64,000 nt of DNA from JACRIM01 sp038042195. GTDB taxonomy: Bacteria; Planctomycetota; Phycisphaerae; UBA1845; UTPLA1. The stretch is taken from contig JBBTET010000013.1 in NCBI GenBank assembly GCA_038042195.1, positions 94,904 through 158,903 of the forward strand. The letters are read 5' to 3'. The notes under the pieces are model-generated. The model was given only the letters and a program-made list of their open reading frames with translations. It searched no databases and was not told the DNA's origin. This document shows positions 20,131 through 28,201 of this stretch, one piece after another (the stretch's first letter is position 1; the number at the start of each line of letters is the position of its first letter). The translations under genes and the position numbers were made by a program.

Positions 20131-20928
20131 GTGGATTCTCCAAACGACCTGCAAACCAACGCCAGCCTGCTGATTGTCGAGATCGGCAACTCGCACATCA
20201 CTGTGGCGACCAGCATCGGCGCTCTGATTCCCACGAACGTGCGTTTCGGCCTCGATCAGATCGATCGCGTGATCGAGTATGCCAGAGAGGCGTGGATCGC
20301 CCTGCCCGATGATCGAGAAAAAGCGGTCGCGGGGGCCTCGGTGGTGCCGGATGTGATGGCCCGATTGCGCGAGCCGCTGGCCGAATCGCTGCAATCACCG
20401 ATGCTTGAGGTCGGCGACGAGCTTCACCGTCCGATGGTGCTTGCGTTGGAGCAGCCGGAGTGCGTGGGCGTCGACCGTGTCTGCTCGGCCGCCGCCGCGT
20501 ATGAGACACTGCAACGCGCGTGTGTCGTGGCGAGCTTCGGTACTGCGATCACGATTGATTGCGTGAATGACGAGGGCGTCTTCATGGGCGGGGCGATCAT
20601 GCCGGGGCTGAACTTGCAGGCCAAGAGTCTTCACGAAGGAACGGCCGCCCTGCCGTTGGTGAAGGTGGAGCCGACCGGCGCGGCCTTTGGGGCGAGCACG
20701 GAACAGGCTATTCGCAACGGCATCCTCTACGGCGTCGTTGGGGCATTGCGCGAAATCGTCGAACGATACGCGACCGAGTTGAACGGGTGGCCGCAGCTCA
20801 TCGTGACCGGTGGGCAGGCTGAGCTGGTCAAGGCCGAGTGCGACTTCATTGACAACGTCGTGCCGGACCTCTGCATTCGCGGGATCGCCCTCGCCTATCG
20901 CAAACACTTCGCGGCGTTTGACGATTAG
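20131..20928 (+). CDS. coaX: type III pantothenate kinase
   Basis: A 265-residue CoA-pathway enzyme that phosphorylates pantothenate. The start appears to be GTG 20131, since no ATG lies in a better position. The ASKHA-fold motifs are present: EIGNSH near 17-22 (the usual form is D-x-GN-T/S, so Asp is replaced by Glu), GVDRV, FGTAITID, and GGAIMPGLNLQAKSLHEGTA. The C-terminal VTGGQAELV is the last phosphate loop. The Glu for Asp change in the first motif is unusual, but the overall family match is clear. Confidence 0.88.
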   Translation: MDSPNDLQTNASLLIVEIGNSHITVATSIGALIPTNVRFGLDQIDRVIEYAREAWIALPDDREKAVAGASVVPDVMARLREPLAESLQSPMLEVGDELHRPMVLALEQPECVGVDRVCSAAAAYETLQRACVVASFGTAITIDCVNDEGVFMGGAIMPGLNLQAKSLHEGTAALPLVKVEPTGAAFGASTEQAIRNGILYGVVGALREIVERYATELNGWPQLIVTGGQAELVKAECDFIDNVVPDLCIRGIALAYRKHFAAFDD

Positions 20929-20946
20929 CCGCATTGGCACGCCTTC

Positions 20947-22032
20947 ATGTCTTCAGTTGCACGACACACGAACACCGATGAAACCCTGGCGAGCCTGCTC
21001 ACGGCGCTTGCCCCTGGGGCGATTGCTGTCATCGCCCTGCACGGTGTGAAGACGGAGGGGATTCTGCAGGCCATCCTGCGTCGACCAAAGTCGGACGCGG
21101 TATCAGGCCTTCGATTAAACTCGCCGACATTGTGCCGAGTTGTCGAGAACGGCCAAACACTGGACGACGCGATCGTCATCGTGAGCGAGAATGGGCACGC
21201 CGAAATCCATACGCACGGTGGTGTGCGCATTGCGCAGCGCGTGCTCATGCTGCTTGCCTCGCAGGGGGCCGCCGTGGTCGCGGCTGATGAGTTTGTTGAA
21301 CGCACGGCTTCCGGTGATCCGATCCTGCGCGACATCGATACCGCCCTGCTTCGATCAACGTCGCGCCGATTGACGATGTGGCTTCTGGCACAGCGGGAGA
21401 TACTGCCACCATTCCTCGCGCGCATCGGAGAAACCTCCAAAGAGGAGCGGGGCGCGTTCAGCCATCGCACGCATGTCGCTGTTCGCCTGCTTCGTGGCAT
21501 CACCATCGCCATCATCGGCCCGCCCAACGCCGGCAAAAGCACGCTGGCCAATCGATTGATCGGTCATGATCGCGTCCTCACTTCCGACCAACCCGGCACG
21601 ACTCGCGACTGGATTAGTGAGACGGCTTTGATAAACGGCTGGCCCGTCACGCTAACCGACACCGCCGGCCTTCGTGATGCTGATTGCGTCATCGAGGCCG
21701 AGGCGATTCGTCGCGGCCGGGAGCAGGCCCACGCGGCGGACCTCGTGCTCATCGCGCTCAACGCGACCACCACCGAAGGCGATCAATACGCCGCGTATCG
21801 CGTCGCGGTGGATTCACTTCCTTCTGACACGCCACGACTTGTAGTGTTCAACAAGTGCGACAGTTCTACGGCACGCTCAATGAAACTAGATGGCCCTCAG
21901 TCGTGCAAAGTCTCTGCCTTGCAAGGAAATGGAGTCGAAGAATTGGAGTCGCGTATTGAAGCGGTGCTGGGATTGAACCAGTTGGATGACAGCCGACCCA
22001 CTGGGATTCGCGTGGAGCATTGCACACAATGA
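20947..22032 (+). CDS. MnmE-like GTPase lacking the C-terminal region
   Basis: A 361-residue relative of the tRNA uridine-34 modification GTPase MnmE. The N-terminal tetrahydrofolate-binding-like domain has a weak EIHTHGG match at 86-92, a helical part follows, then a G domain with GPPNAGKST (191-199), GTTRD (217-221), DTAGLRD (238-244) and NKCD (302-305). The family usually spans about 450 residues and ends in a helical domain with a C-(I/L)-G-K motif. Here the chain ends soon after the G domain, at RVEHCTQ. It may be a specialised paralogue, or MnmE function may have decayed. Confidence 0.78.
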   Translation: MSSVARHTNTDETLASLLTALAPGAIAVIALHGVKTEGILQAILRRPKSDAVSGLRLNSPTLCRVVENGQTLDDAIVIVSENGHAEIHTHGGVRIAQRVLMLLASQGAAVVAADEFVERTASGDPILRDIDTALLRSTSRRLTMWLLAQREILPPFLARIGETSKEERGAFSHRTHVAVRLLRGITIAIIGPPNAGKSTLANRLIGHDRVLTSDQPGTTRDWISETALINGWPVTLTDTAGLRDADCVIEAEAIRRGREQAHAADLVLIALNATTTEGDQYAAYRVAVDSLPSDTPRLVVFNKCDSSTARSMKLDGPQSCKVSALQGNGVEELESRIEAVLGLNQLDDSRPTGIRVEHCTQ

Positions 22033-22052
22033 CGATGCAAGCGTGAGGCTCA

Positions 22053-23063
22053 TCACGGCACGACAACGATCTTCCCGAAGAAATCCGCGCTCTCCATCAG
22101 CCGATGCGCCTCCGCCGTCTGGGCGAGCGGCCACGCCTTTGCGACGATGGGCTTCACCAGGCCCTTGTGGGCCAGCGACCACGCACCCGCAATCTCGGTC
22201 TCGTCGGAGAAGAACTCGACGATGCCGCGCAGGGTGATCTCCTTGAAGAGCAGCTTCGCCGCCTCCAGCGAGGCGTGTTGCCCGCCGACCATGCCCAGCA
22301 CGATCCACCGGCTGCGAAAGCCAAGCGCCTCCTGCGTCTTCACGGACGACTCGCCCCATACCGGATCGAAGCAGACATCGACGCCGCGCCCGCCGGTGAT
22401 CTCCTGCACGGCCTTCGCAAAATCCGTCGTCTTGTAATTCACGGCGTGATCGGCCTTGAGCAGGTCACGAGCTATTGCGCACTTCTCATCGCTACCGGCG
22501 GTGGTGATCACCGTCGCGCCGGCCGCCTTGGCCACCTGGATCGCCGCCGTCCCCGCGCCGCTGCCGGCCGCGTGAACGAGCACGACCTCGCCGGGCTTCA
22601 CCCGCGCGTGCAGGATCAACCCGTAGTACGCCGTCAGATAAACGCAACCGAACGCGCCAGCCTCTTCCCATGTGTAGTGTTTCGGCTTCGGCGCGAGGCA
22701 GTGCGCCGGTACGACCACGCGCTCGGCGAACCCGCCCGGCCGGGCGATGCCGATGATGTCCAGTCTGCCGCGCGCCGCCGGCCCGGTCACGCGGGCATTC
22801 ACGACGCACTCGCGCCCGACGTGCTTGGCATCCACGCCGGGTCCGACCGCCTCCACCACGCCGGCAATGTCGAACCCGCCGATGTGCGGCATCACCCACC
22901 CCGGCATCGTCGTCGCCCCGCTGCGCAGGAACACGTCCAGCCGATTCACTGCCGCCGCCTTCACGCGCAGCAAGACTTCGCCCGCCTGCGGCACGGGATC
23001 GGGGACATCTTCAAGACGAATGACGTCGGGGGGACCGGTTTGATGGTATCGGGCGGCTTTCAT
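22053..23063 (-). CDS. zinc-type alcohol dehydrogenase / quinone oxidoreductase family protein
   Basis: A 336-residue medium-chain dehydrogenase/reductase. The GroES-like N-terminal domain starts MKAARYHQTGPPDVIRLED and has GGFDIAGVVEAVGPGV. The nucleotide domain has VHAAGSGAGTAAIQVAKAAGA, a G-x-G-x-x-G type loop typical of NADPH-dependent members. The structural-zinc cysteines are absent, which fits the quinone oxidoreductase branch. The substrate is unknown. It converges with the MnmE-like gene (20 bp apart). Confidence 0.88.
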   Translation of the reverse strand: MKAARYHQTGPPDVIRLEDVPDPVPQAGEVLLRVKAAAVNRLDVFLRSGATTMPGWVMPHIGGFDIAGVVEAVGPGVDAKHVGRECVVNARVTGPAARGRLDIIGIARPGGFAERVVVPAHCLAPKPKHYTWEEAGAFGCVYLTAYYGLILHARVKPGEVVLVHAAGSGAGTAAIQVAKAAGATVITTAGSDEKCAIARDLLKADHAVNYKTTDFAKAVQEITGGRGVDVCFDPVWGESSVKTQEALGFRSRWIVLGMVGGQHASLEAAKLLFKEITLRGIVEFFSDETEIAGAWSLAHKGLVKPIVAKAWPLAQTAEAHRLMESADFFGKIVVVP

Positions 23064-23127
23064 GGGGAGGATTCAAACAGTGGGAACACGGGCTGTAAAG
23101 TGGTCATTCTAAGAGTGAGCTTGCGTT

Positions 23128-23574
23128 TCAATCGAAGACACTCGTTTGCGATCGGCTTTTCAGGAATCTTCGATCAAATGGCGTACCACACTCCGGGCAG
23201 CGAGGTTCCATCAAACCAGTCAGGTTGTACCCGCACTTCGAGCAGTTTGGCCACCAATCGGCGCTATCCCGCGGGCGAGATTTCCACGCGCCGAGAATGA
23301 CAAAACAGCAAATTATCAAAGACGGCAGATAGTAAATTGCAATGACAGGATCATCGCGAAGACTGTGCGGGCCATAGTAGTCAACCGCCGCAAGGGACAG
23401 AAGCGTTACGAACAGTGATAGAAATCCAACCAGCAACGCCCAGCGACAACTCGATTGTGTACCCTTCGCCAACAAGATTACCACGATAATGAACGCGATC
23501 ACGGAAACGGGCAATCCCAAGCAGCAGCCCCCGACACCATAAACCGCGGGTTGACCATGCGCGAGGAAGATCAT
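23128..23574 (-). CDS. small membrane protein with planctomycete-type zinc ribbon
   Basis: A 148-residue protein. ATG 23574 is chosen for the GGGAG site that overlaps the end of the upstream gene. Three hydrophobic segments come first, then a cytoplasmic tail with CSKCGYNLTGL ... CPECG. This C-x-x-C-G-Y-(N/D)-L-(T/R)-G ... C-P-E-C-G ribbon recurs in planctomycete membrane proteins; a second example in this window is at 59907. Function is unknown. It lies directly downstream of the chimeric HEPN/PIN ORF, probably in the same transcript. Confidence 0.72.
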   Translation of the reverse strand: MIFLAHGQPAVYGVGGCCLGLPVSVIAFIIVVILLAKGTQSSCRWALLVGFLSLFVTLLSLAAVDYYGPHSLRDDPVIAIYYLPSLIICCFVILGAWKSRPRDSADWWPNCSKCGYNLTGLMEPRCPECGTPFDRRFLKSRSQTSVFD

Positions 23575-23576
23575 CT

Positions 23577-23852
23577 CTACTCCCAATCCTCAATTCGAAG
23601 ACTGGGAACACGACGGAACTCATTCACATTGTGCGTAACCAGTGTTAAATCATTGGCCAACGCAATCGATGCAATGAGCAGATCATTTGCCCCGATGACC
23701 TCATCGCGGCGTTCGAGGCTTGCACGTACTCGCGCGTATTCAGCCGCCGCGTCAGTGATAGGAGGGGACTCCGAAAGCAGGACGCGCGTGGCTCTCTCGT
23801 CATGTTCCGCCTTTTCAAGCCAGCGACGTACTTCCTCCACCTCAGGCGGCAT
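23577..23852 (-). CDS. chimeric ORF: HEPN N-terminus joined to PIN (VapC) C-terminus
   Basis: A 91-residue ORF that overlaps the nucleotidyltransferase gene by 11 bp, as HEPN genes usually do. Residues 1-35 (MPPEVEEVRRWLEKAEHD ... PPITDA) match the first helices of a HEPN/HepT-type protein. From about residue 37 on (AEYARVRASLERR ... IGANDLLIASIALA ... LTLVTHNVNEF ... LRIEDW) it is the C-terminal half of a VapC PIN RNase. The HEPN catalytic R-x4-6-H motif and the first PIN aspartate are both missing, so neither parent activity is expected. It most likely arose by a deletion that joined a HEPN gene to a nearby vapC gene in frame. Confidence 0.75.
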   Translation of the reverse strand: MPPEVEEVRRWLEKAEHDERATRVLLSESPPITDAAAEYARVRASLERRDEVIGANDLLIASIALANDLTLVTHNVNEFRRVPSLRIEDWE

Positions 23853-24177
23853 AAACCACCCTGCCCTTGTCTTTCACGGTGCGTTCAAAGGAGGTGGGAA
23901 GGCACGCCCTGCGCTCAAACTGAGTTCGAGAATAGACTTGAACATCGATGGGAACCCGGAGGTCTCCGAGAGCCCGATTCGCTGCCGCGTCGAGCTCATA
24001 CGGCGAACGCGATGAATCCTCAACAAGTAGAAGCAGATCGATGTCGCTATCGAAATTGGGAATGCCGTATGCGTAAGATCCGAAGAGGTAAATCATGGAC
24101 GGGCGGAGCGCATCACACAGTCGCTCGGTGGCTGTTCGAAGCGTTTCTTCAAGTTTGTCGCTCTGAAGCAGTGCCAT
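23842..24177 (-). CDS. MNT-type nucleotidyltransferase (MntA-like antitoxin)
   Basis: A 111-residue minimal nucleotidyltransferase. The active-site pattern is GSYAYGIPNFDSDIDLLLL, giving G-S-x-A-x-G and the D-x-D pair; a further Asp lies in VPIDVQVY. In known MNT/HEPN toxin-antitoxin pairs this protein AMPylates the HEPN RNase partner. The partner gene here is the overlapping chimeric ORF that keeps only the first HEPN helices. The gene therefore looks like an intact antitoxin with a broken toxin. ATG 24177 is preferred to GTG 24180. Confidence 0.85.
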   Translation of the reverse strand: MALLQSDKLEETLRTATERLCDALRPSMIYLFGSYAYGIPNFDSDIDLLLLVEDSSRSPYELDAAANRALGDLRVPIDVQVYSRTQFERRACLPTSFERTVKDKGRVVYAA

Positions 24178-24210
24178 CACAATACTCTAACGCGCAAATG
24201 GTCGGGTCGC

Positions 24211-25356
24211 CTACGCCAACTGCGCCACGAACTCCTGATTCGTCTTCCACTTCTTCAGCTCTTCCAGCATCGTCTCCATCTGCTTCTGCGGCGGCATGTT
24301 GAGGAGTCGGCGGCGAATACGCGACATCTTGTCGTACATCTCCTGACCCAGGAGCAGCTCTTCCTTTCGCGTGCCGCTTTCCGACAGGTTCATCGCCGGC
24401 CAGATGCGCATGTTGGCCAACTCACGGCTGAGCACCAGCTCCATATTTCCGGTGCCTTTGAACTCCTGGAAAATGAACTCATCCATCCGGCTGCCCGTCT
24501 CGATCAGCACGCTCGCCACGATGGTCAGGCTGCCGCCGTTCTCGATCTTGCGGGCCGAGCCGAACATCTGCTTCGGAATCTCCAGGGCGCGAATGTCGAG
24601 TCCGCCCGTCATGGTGCGCCCGCTGGACCCGACGATGTTGTTGAAGGCCCGGCCCAGCCGCGTGAGCGAGTCGAGCAGAATGAAGACGTCCTCACCCTGC
24701 TCCACATGCCGCTTGGCCTTTTCGATCATCAGCTTGCTGATGCGGGCGTGGCTCTTCACGTCGCTGTCGTTGTTGGAATAGACGACCTCGGGGGCGTCGT
24801 GTTGCCAGCCCGACCCGTCCTTGCACAAGGCCCGTTTCATCTCCGTGACTTCCTCTGGCCGCTCATCAATGAGTAGCATCATGAGGAACATTTCGGGATG
24901 ATTCAACTTGATGCCGTCGGACATCTGCCGGAGCAGCACCGTCTTGCCGGTGCGCGGCGGCGCGACGATCAACCCGCGCTGCCCCTTGCCGATGGGTGCA
25001 AGCAGATCAACGATTCGCGTGGACATCGGCCCGTCGGGCGTCTCAAAGTTCAGCTTCTGATCCGGGTGAATGACCTGCAACTCGTCGAATGGCTTGAGGC
25101 GCCCATACTCCGCCGGCTGCTGTCCGCCGATGGTCTCGATTCGCCCGACCATGGGCTGTCCGCGACCCTGATTCCCGCGATTGACCTGGGCCACGATGGT
25201 CTCGCCCCCGCGAAGCTTGAACTTCTGCACGAAGTCGCGCCCCACTTGCGGATCGGTTGGTAGGATCGCGTAGTTGCGCGCGGGATCGCGAAGAAAGCCC
25301 GAGTTGTTCTGACCCAGCTCAAAGGTGCCGGTCACGAGTCCGTTCGGTTGATTCAT
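24211..25356 (-). CDS. rho: transcription termination factor Rho, short form
   Basis: A 381-residue hexameric RNA helicase/translocase that ends transcription. The RNA-binding cold-shock domain begins almost at the start (GTFELGQNNSGFLRDP), so the N-terminal helical Rho_N domain is absent. The ATPase core has Walker A APPRTGKT (132-139), LLIDERPEEVTEM, and LLDSLTRLGRAFN. Compared with the usual PPKAGKT, the Lys-Ala pair of the P-loop is Arg-Thr. About eight extra residues (near KDGSGWQH) precede the EVV strand. ATG 25356 has CAGGT upstream; the longer open frame to 25671 overlaps acyP and lacks Rho-like sequence. Confidence 0.93.
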   Translation of the reverse strand: MNQPNGLVTGTFELGQNNSGFLRDPARNYAILPTDPQVGRDFVQKFKLRGGETIVAQVNRGNQGRGQPMVGRIETIGGQQPAEYGRLKPFDELQVIHPDQKLNFETPDGPMSTRIVDLLAPIGKGQRGLIVAPPRTGKTVLLRQMSDGIKLNHPEMFLMMLLIDERPEEVTEMKRALCKDGSGWQHDAPEVVYSNNDSDVKSHARISKLMIEKAKRHVEQGEDVFILLDSLTRLGRAFNNIVGSSGRTMTGGLDIRALEIPKQMFGSARKIENGGSLTIVASVLIETGSRMDEFIFQEFKGTGNMELVLSRELANMRIWPAMNLSESGTRKEELLLGQEMYDKMSRIRRRLLNMPPQKQMETMLEELKKWKTNQEFVAQLA

Positions 25357-25471
25357 ATATGACCTGAAAATGTGGCGAGGCCCGATTCGCCCGAAATCCT
25401 CTGGATGGAACGCGTCCATCCGCGTGAAAACCCCGGCGCGGCCCCGAAGCCGCCAGCCGCAATAAAATTGT

Positions 25472-25741
25472 TCAGAAACGAACGTCGAAGCCCTGGAACT
25501 CGCCCGTGCCCGGCGACTCGGCCGACTCCGTCCCGTGAATGTGCGGGGACAACTCGGCGGCCACGGCGGTGAGAAACGTCTCAACCACCTCCGGCAGCCC
25601 TTCGACCACGACTTCCACGCGCCCGTCCGGCAGATTCCTGACGGTGCCGGAAACGGAATACCCCACGGCAATCTGACAAGTGGTGTAACGGAAGCCGACG
25701 CCCTGCACTCGGCCGGAGTAATGAACCGTTTTGCGGATCAT
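25472..25741 (-). CDS. acyP: acylphosphatase
   Basis: An 89-residue enzyme that hydrolyses acyl phosphates. The N-terminal VHYSGRVQGVGFRYTT motif contains the catalytic Arg, and GTVRNLPDGRVEVVVEG holds the catalytic Asn. Length and motif order match the family. It lies 115 bp upstream of rho on the same strand. Confidence 0.94.
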   Translation of the reverse strand: MIRKTVHYSGRVQGVGFRYTTCQIAVGYSVSGTVRNLPDGRVEVVVEGLPEVVETFLTAVAAELSPHIHGTESAESPGTGEFQGFDVRF

Positions 25742-25842
25742 GGCTCAAATGCGCCACGACAGGCCGTGGTGCGAAGGTCGTGGGATCATGGTACCGGCCC
25801 CCCGCATCCACTGCAACTCAATCCACCGTGGATCAAAAATAC

Positions 25843-25870
25843 TGGGTAGGGCCGGAATTGAACCGGCGAC
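25843..25870 (-). repeat. duplicated 3' end of tRNA-Phe (pseudo-tRNA fragment)
   Basis: These 28 bases are identical to the 3' part of the tRNA-Phe gene (26183-26210), in the same orientation, covering discriminator base, acceptor 3' strand, T arm and part of the variable loop. Beyond the T arm the sequence jumps to TCTACCAA, similar to the D-arm region, so the anticodon arm is missing. Five further flanking bases (AAATA) also match after one mismatch. The copy cannot fold as a tRNA. Confidence 0.9.
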
Positions 25871-25894
25871 TCTACCAAACACTGTACGTCAAGC

Positions 25895-26107
25895 CTATGC
25901 CGCCTGGAGGGATTCAAGTCCGACCACGTGCATGAGTGAATAAATATGAAATCGATCACGGGACGGATCGGCAACAAAGAGATCCCGTTTCATCACAACG
26001 ACCAGCGCCGGATTCCGAACCTCAACGTTCTCCTGATTCGAAAACTTTATCAGGAACGGCGTGAACGGTTGCCGAGCCAACACCTCGCTAATCGTCTCGG
26101 GATTCAT
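25895..26107 (-). CDS. small conserved-type protein between tRNA-Phe repeats
   Basis: A 70-residue protein from ATG 26107, starting MNPETISEVLARQPFTPFLI. It has the pattern of small planctomycete proteins of the form M-x-P-E-x-I-x-x-x-L-x-x-x-P-F-x-P-F, which often occur as scattered single genes; no function is known to me. The frame is open further upstream, but that part merely translates the tRNA (VQFRPYP) and is not coding. The gene lies exactly between the two direct repeats of the tRNA 3' end. Confidence 0.6.
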   Translation of the reverse strand: MNPETISEVLARQPFTPFLIKFSNQENVEVRNPALVVVMKRDLFVADPSRDRFHIYSLMHVVGLESLQAA

Positions 26108-26182
26108 ACTATTAGTATACCATTCCACTTTGACCTGGGCAACCGATGGATCGAGGATGATGGCCCGTAGACCATGAAATAT

Positions 26183-26255
<73 letters not shown>

Positions 26256-26360
26256 GACTCACGCGGGTGTCCGCGCGATCGAGGAATTATCGAGCGGAGG
26301 CATTCCCGGGTCAATGACCAGCATGCACATGGAAGTTGGCGCGGAAAAGCTCAGTCGTAT

Positions 26361-27992
26361 CTAACTTGCAAACTTGGTCGGATCGAGCGCGCCCAGGCTG
26401 ATGCCGCCGAAGTCCACCGTGATTCCGCCACGACGTGATGCGGACTTGGCCTTCTTTTTCTCGCGATCTTTCTCTTCGGCGGCGCGGCGTTTGGCGATTT
26501 CGGCCTTCTCCTCCGCCGACATTTGCTTGGGCGGCGGCTTCATCGAGAGGCTGATCTTCTTGTTCGCCGGATCAAGGCCGATCACGCGCACCTCAACCTC
26601 GTCGCCGGGCTTCACCTTGTCCGTCACGGCATTGACGCGCTGTTCGGACAGCTCCGAGATGTGGATCAATCCGTCGATGCCGTCTTCAAGATTGATGAAC
26701 GCCCCGAAGTCGGCCGTCCGCGCCACCTTGCCTTTGATCGTCGCTCCAAGCGGATAGCGTTCGGCAATGACCAACCACGGATCGGTTGCCGTCTGCTTGA
26801 GGCTGAGGGAGACGCGCTTCTTCTCGGCATCGACACCGATGATCGCGACCTCGACCATGTCGCCCTCCTTGACGACTTCGTTCGGCGTGCGAACGCGCTT
26901 GGTCCAGCTCATTTCAGAAAGGGGAATAAGGCCGTCCACGCCCGGCTCAATCTCGACGAAGGCCCCGAAATCCTGAAGCCGAACGACGCGACCGGTCAGC
27001 TTGCCGCCGACGACGTATTTCTCCGAGACGGTCGTCCACGGATCGGCAAGGGTCTCTTTGAGGCTGAGCGAAATCTTCTTCTTCTCTTTGTTGATTTTGA
27101 TGATCTTGGCTTCGATTTCGTCGCCGACCTTGACGACCTCTTCGGGCTTGGTCACACGGCCCCAACTCATGTCGGTGACATGTAGCAGGGCATCGACGCC
27201 GCCGATATCGACGAACGCGCCAAATTCACACAGGCTGCGCACTCGACCGCGTCGAATCTGGCCGACCTCGATTTCGCCGAGAACCTTTTCCTTGCGGTCA
27301 ACCGACTCCTTCATCTGGCAATTGCGCCGGGAGAGAACGATCGTGTCATCAATCTTGTCGAACTTGATGACTTCGGCTTGGATGTCCTGGCCGATCAGAT
27401 TGGAGATGTCCTTCACGAATCGAATGTCGACCTGGCTCGCGGGAATGAAGCCGCGCAGACCCTGCACGTCGACCTCCAGTCCGCCTTTGTTCATGCCGGT
27501 GACGTGGCCGTTGAGGACCATGCCCGGTGTCAGGCTTTCGATCAATCTCTTCTGCCGCGCCTTCTTGCGCGAGACGCCGAGCAACCCGTTCACGGCCTCG
27601 CCGTCGCCGATCATGACTTCAATGGCGTCACCGACCGAATACGTCTCATCCTTGCCGAACTCCGCCAGCGGCATCGAGCCGAGGCTCTTGCCGCCGAAAT
27701 CGATGAGCACGTCCTGCGAGCCGATGTTGGCGATGCGGCCCTGGCGAATCGAACCGGCGCCATCAGGATTGCTGGCGGCAGCGAGGCTCGCGGCATTGGT
27801 CATGTCGGCGGTGGTGACGCCGGTCATGGCCTCTTCGACGGCGCGATCCAGCGTGGTGTCGCCGCCGCTCTTGATCTGATCGAGCAGATCGGACGGCGCG
27901 ACGCGCGGCGCGTTGGCCGTGGAAGGCGGTAATGTGACACCCGATGCGTCCGCAGTCGGCAGCGCATCACCCGTTTGAGTGAAGTCGGTCAT
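26361..27992 (-). CDS. rpsA: 30S ribosomal protein S1
   Basis: A 543-residue RNA-binding protein of the small ribosomal subunit. After an acidic, low-complexity start of about 80 residues there are five S1 OB-fold repeats, at roughly 80-145, 160-225, 250-320, 335-405 and 420-490; repeats three to five are the most canonical (for example GRVRSLCEFGAFVDIGGVDA, GRVVRLQDFGAFVEIEPGVD, GKVARTADFGAFINLEDGID). The end is a Lys-rich charged helix. The usual count is six in E. coli and four to five in many other phyla. ATG 27992 is chosen; no strong ribosome site precedes it, which is common for S1 genes. The leader has a hairpin at 28091-28116. Confidence 0.93.
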   Translation of the reverse strand: MTDFTQTGDALPTADASGVTLPPSTANAPRVAPSDLLDQIKSGGDTTLDRAVEEAMTGVTTADMTNAASLAAASNPDGAGSIRQGRIANIGSQDVLIDFGGKSLGSMPLAEFGKDETYSVGDAIEVMIGDGEAVNGLLGVSRKKARQKRLIESLTPGMVLNGHVTGMNKGGLEVDVQGLRGFIPASQVDIRFVKDISNLIGQDIQAEVIKFDKIDDTIVLSRRNCQMKESVDRKEKVLGEIEVGQIRRGRVRSLCEFGAFVDIGGVDALLHVTDMSWGRVTKPEEVVKVGDEIEAKIIKINKEKKKISLSLKETLADPWTTVSEKYVVGGKLTGRVVRLQDFGAFVEIEPGVDGLIPLSEMSWTKRVRTPNEVVKEGDMVEVAIIGVDAEKKRVSLSLKQTATDPWLVIAERYPLGATIKGKVARTADFGAFINLEDGIDGLIHISELSEQRVNAVTDKVKPGDEVEVRVIGLDPANKKISLSMKPPPKQMSAEEKAEIAKRRAAEEKDREKKKAKSASRRGGITVDFGGISLGALDPTKFAS

Positions 27993-28090
27993 GGGATTCG
28001 CAGTGATTCTTGGTTCGGGCGAAAAGACCGTACGGCCCGTGCCGGCCTCGTCGCCAAGTTGCACCTAGTTTACCAAGCTACGTCGGGCAA

Positions 28091-28116
28091 GTCGACCCCT
28101 GTTTCGGGGTGCCGAC
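28091..28116 (-). promoter_or_regulatory. hairpin in the presumed rpsA leader
   Basis: An imperfect hairpin about 100 bases upstream of the rpsA start. The inner stem pairs ACCCC (28095-28099) with GGGGT (28106-28110) and the outer stem pairs GTCG (28091-28094) with CGAC (28113-28116); a two-base bulge separates them. S1 is autoregulated in E. coli through its leader; whether this hairpin does that is unknown. Confidence 0.35.
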
Positions 28117-28130
28117 ATGAAGATTCGATA

Positions 28131-28168
28131 ACAAAAAAACGGCCCGCCGGTGGGTGCCGACGGGCCGT
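28131..28168 (-). terminator. rho-independent terminator of rpoD
   Basis: On the minus strand ACGGCCCGTCGG pairs with CCGGCGGGCCGT (one mismatch) around a six-base loop, followed by a run of seven T. It lies 33 bp after the rpoD stop. Confidence 0.85.
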
Positions 28169-28201
28169 GTGTAGGATCATTTGTCTGCAAGGGCGACCAC
28201 G

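Noticed and set aside
25419..25671. longer N-terminus for Rho
   Set aside because: This part overlaps acyP in another frame and is Arg/Pro-rich without Rho_N features.
25843..25900. second functional tRNA gene
   Set aside because: Only the 3' third matches; the anticodon arm and a full acceptor stem are missing.
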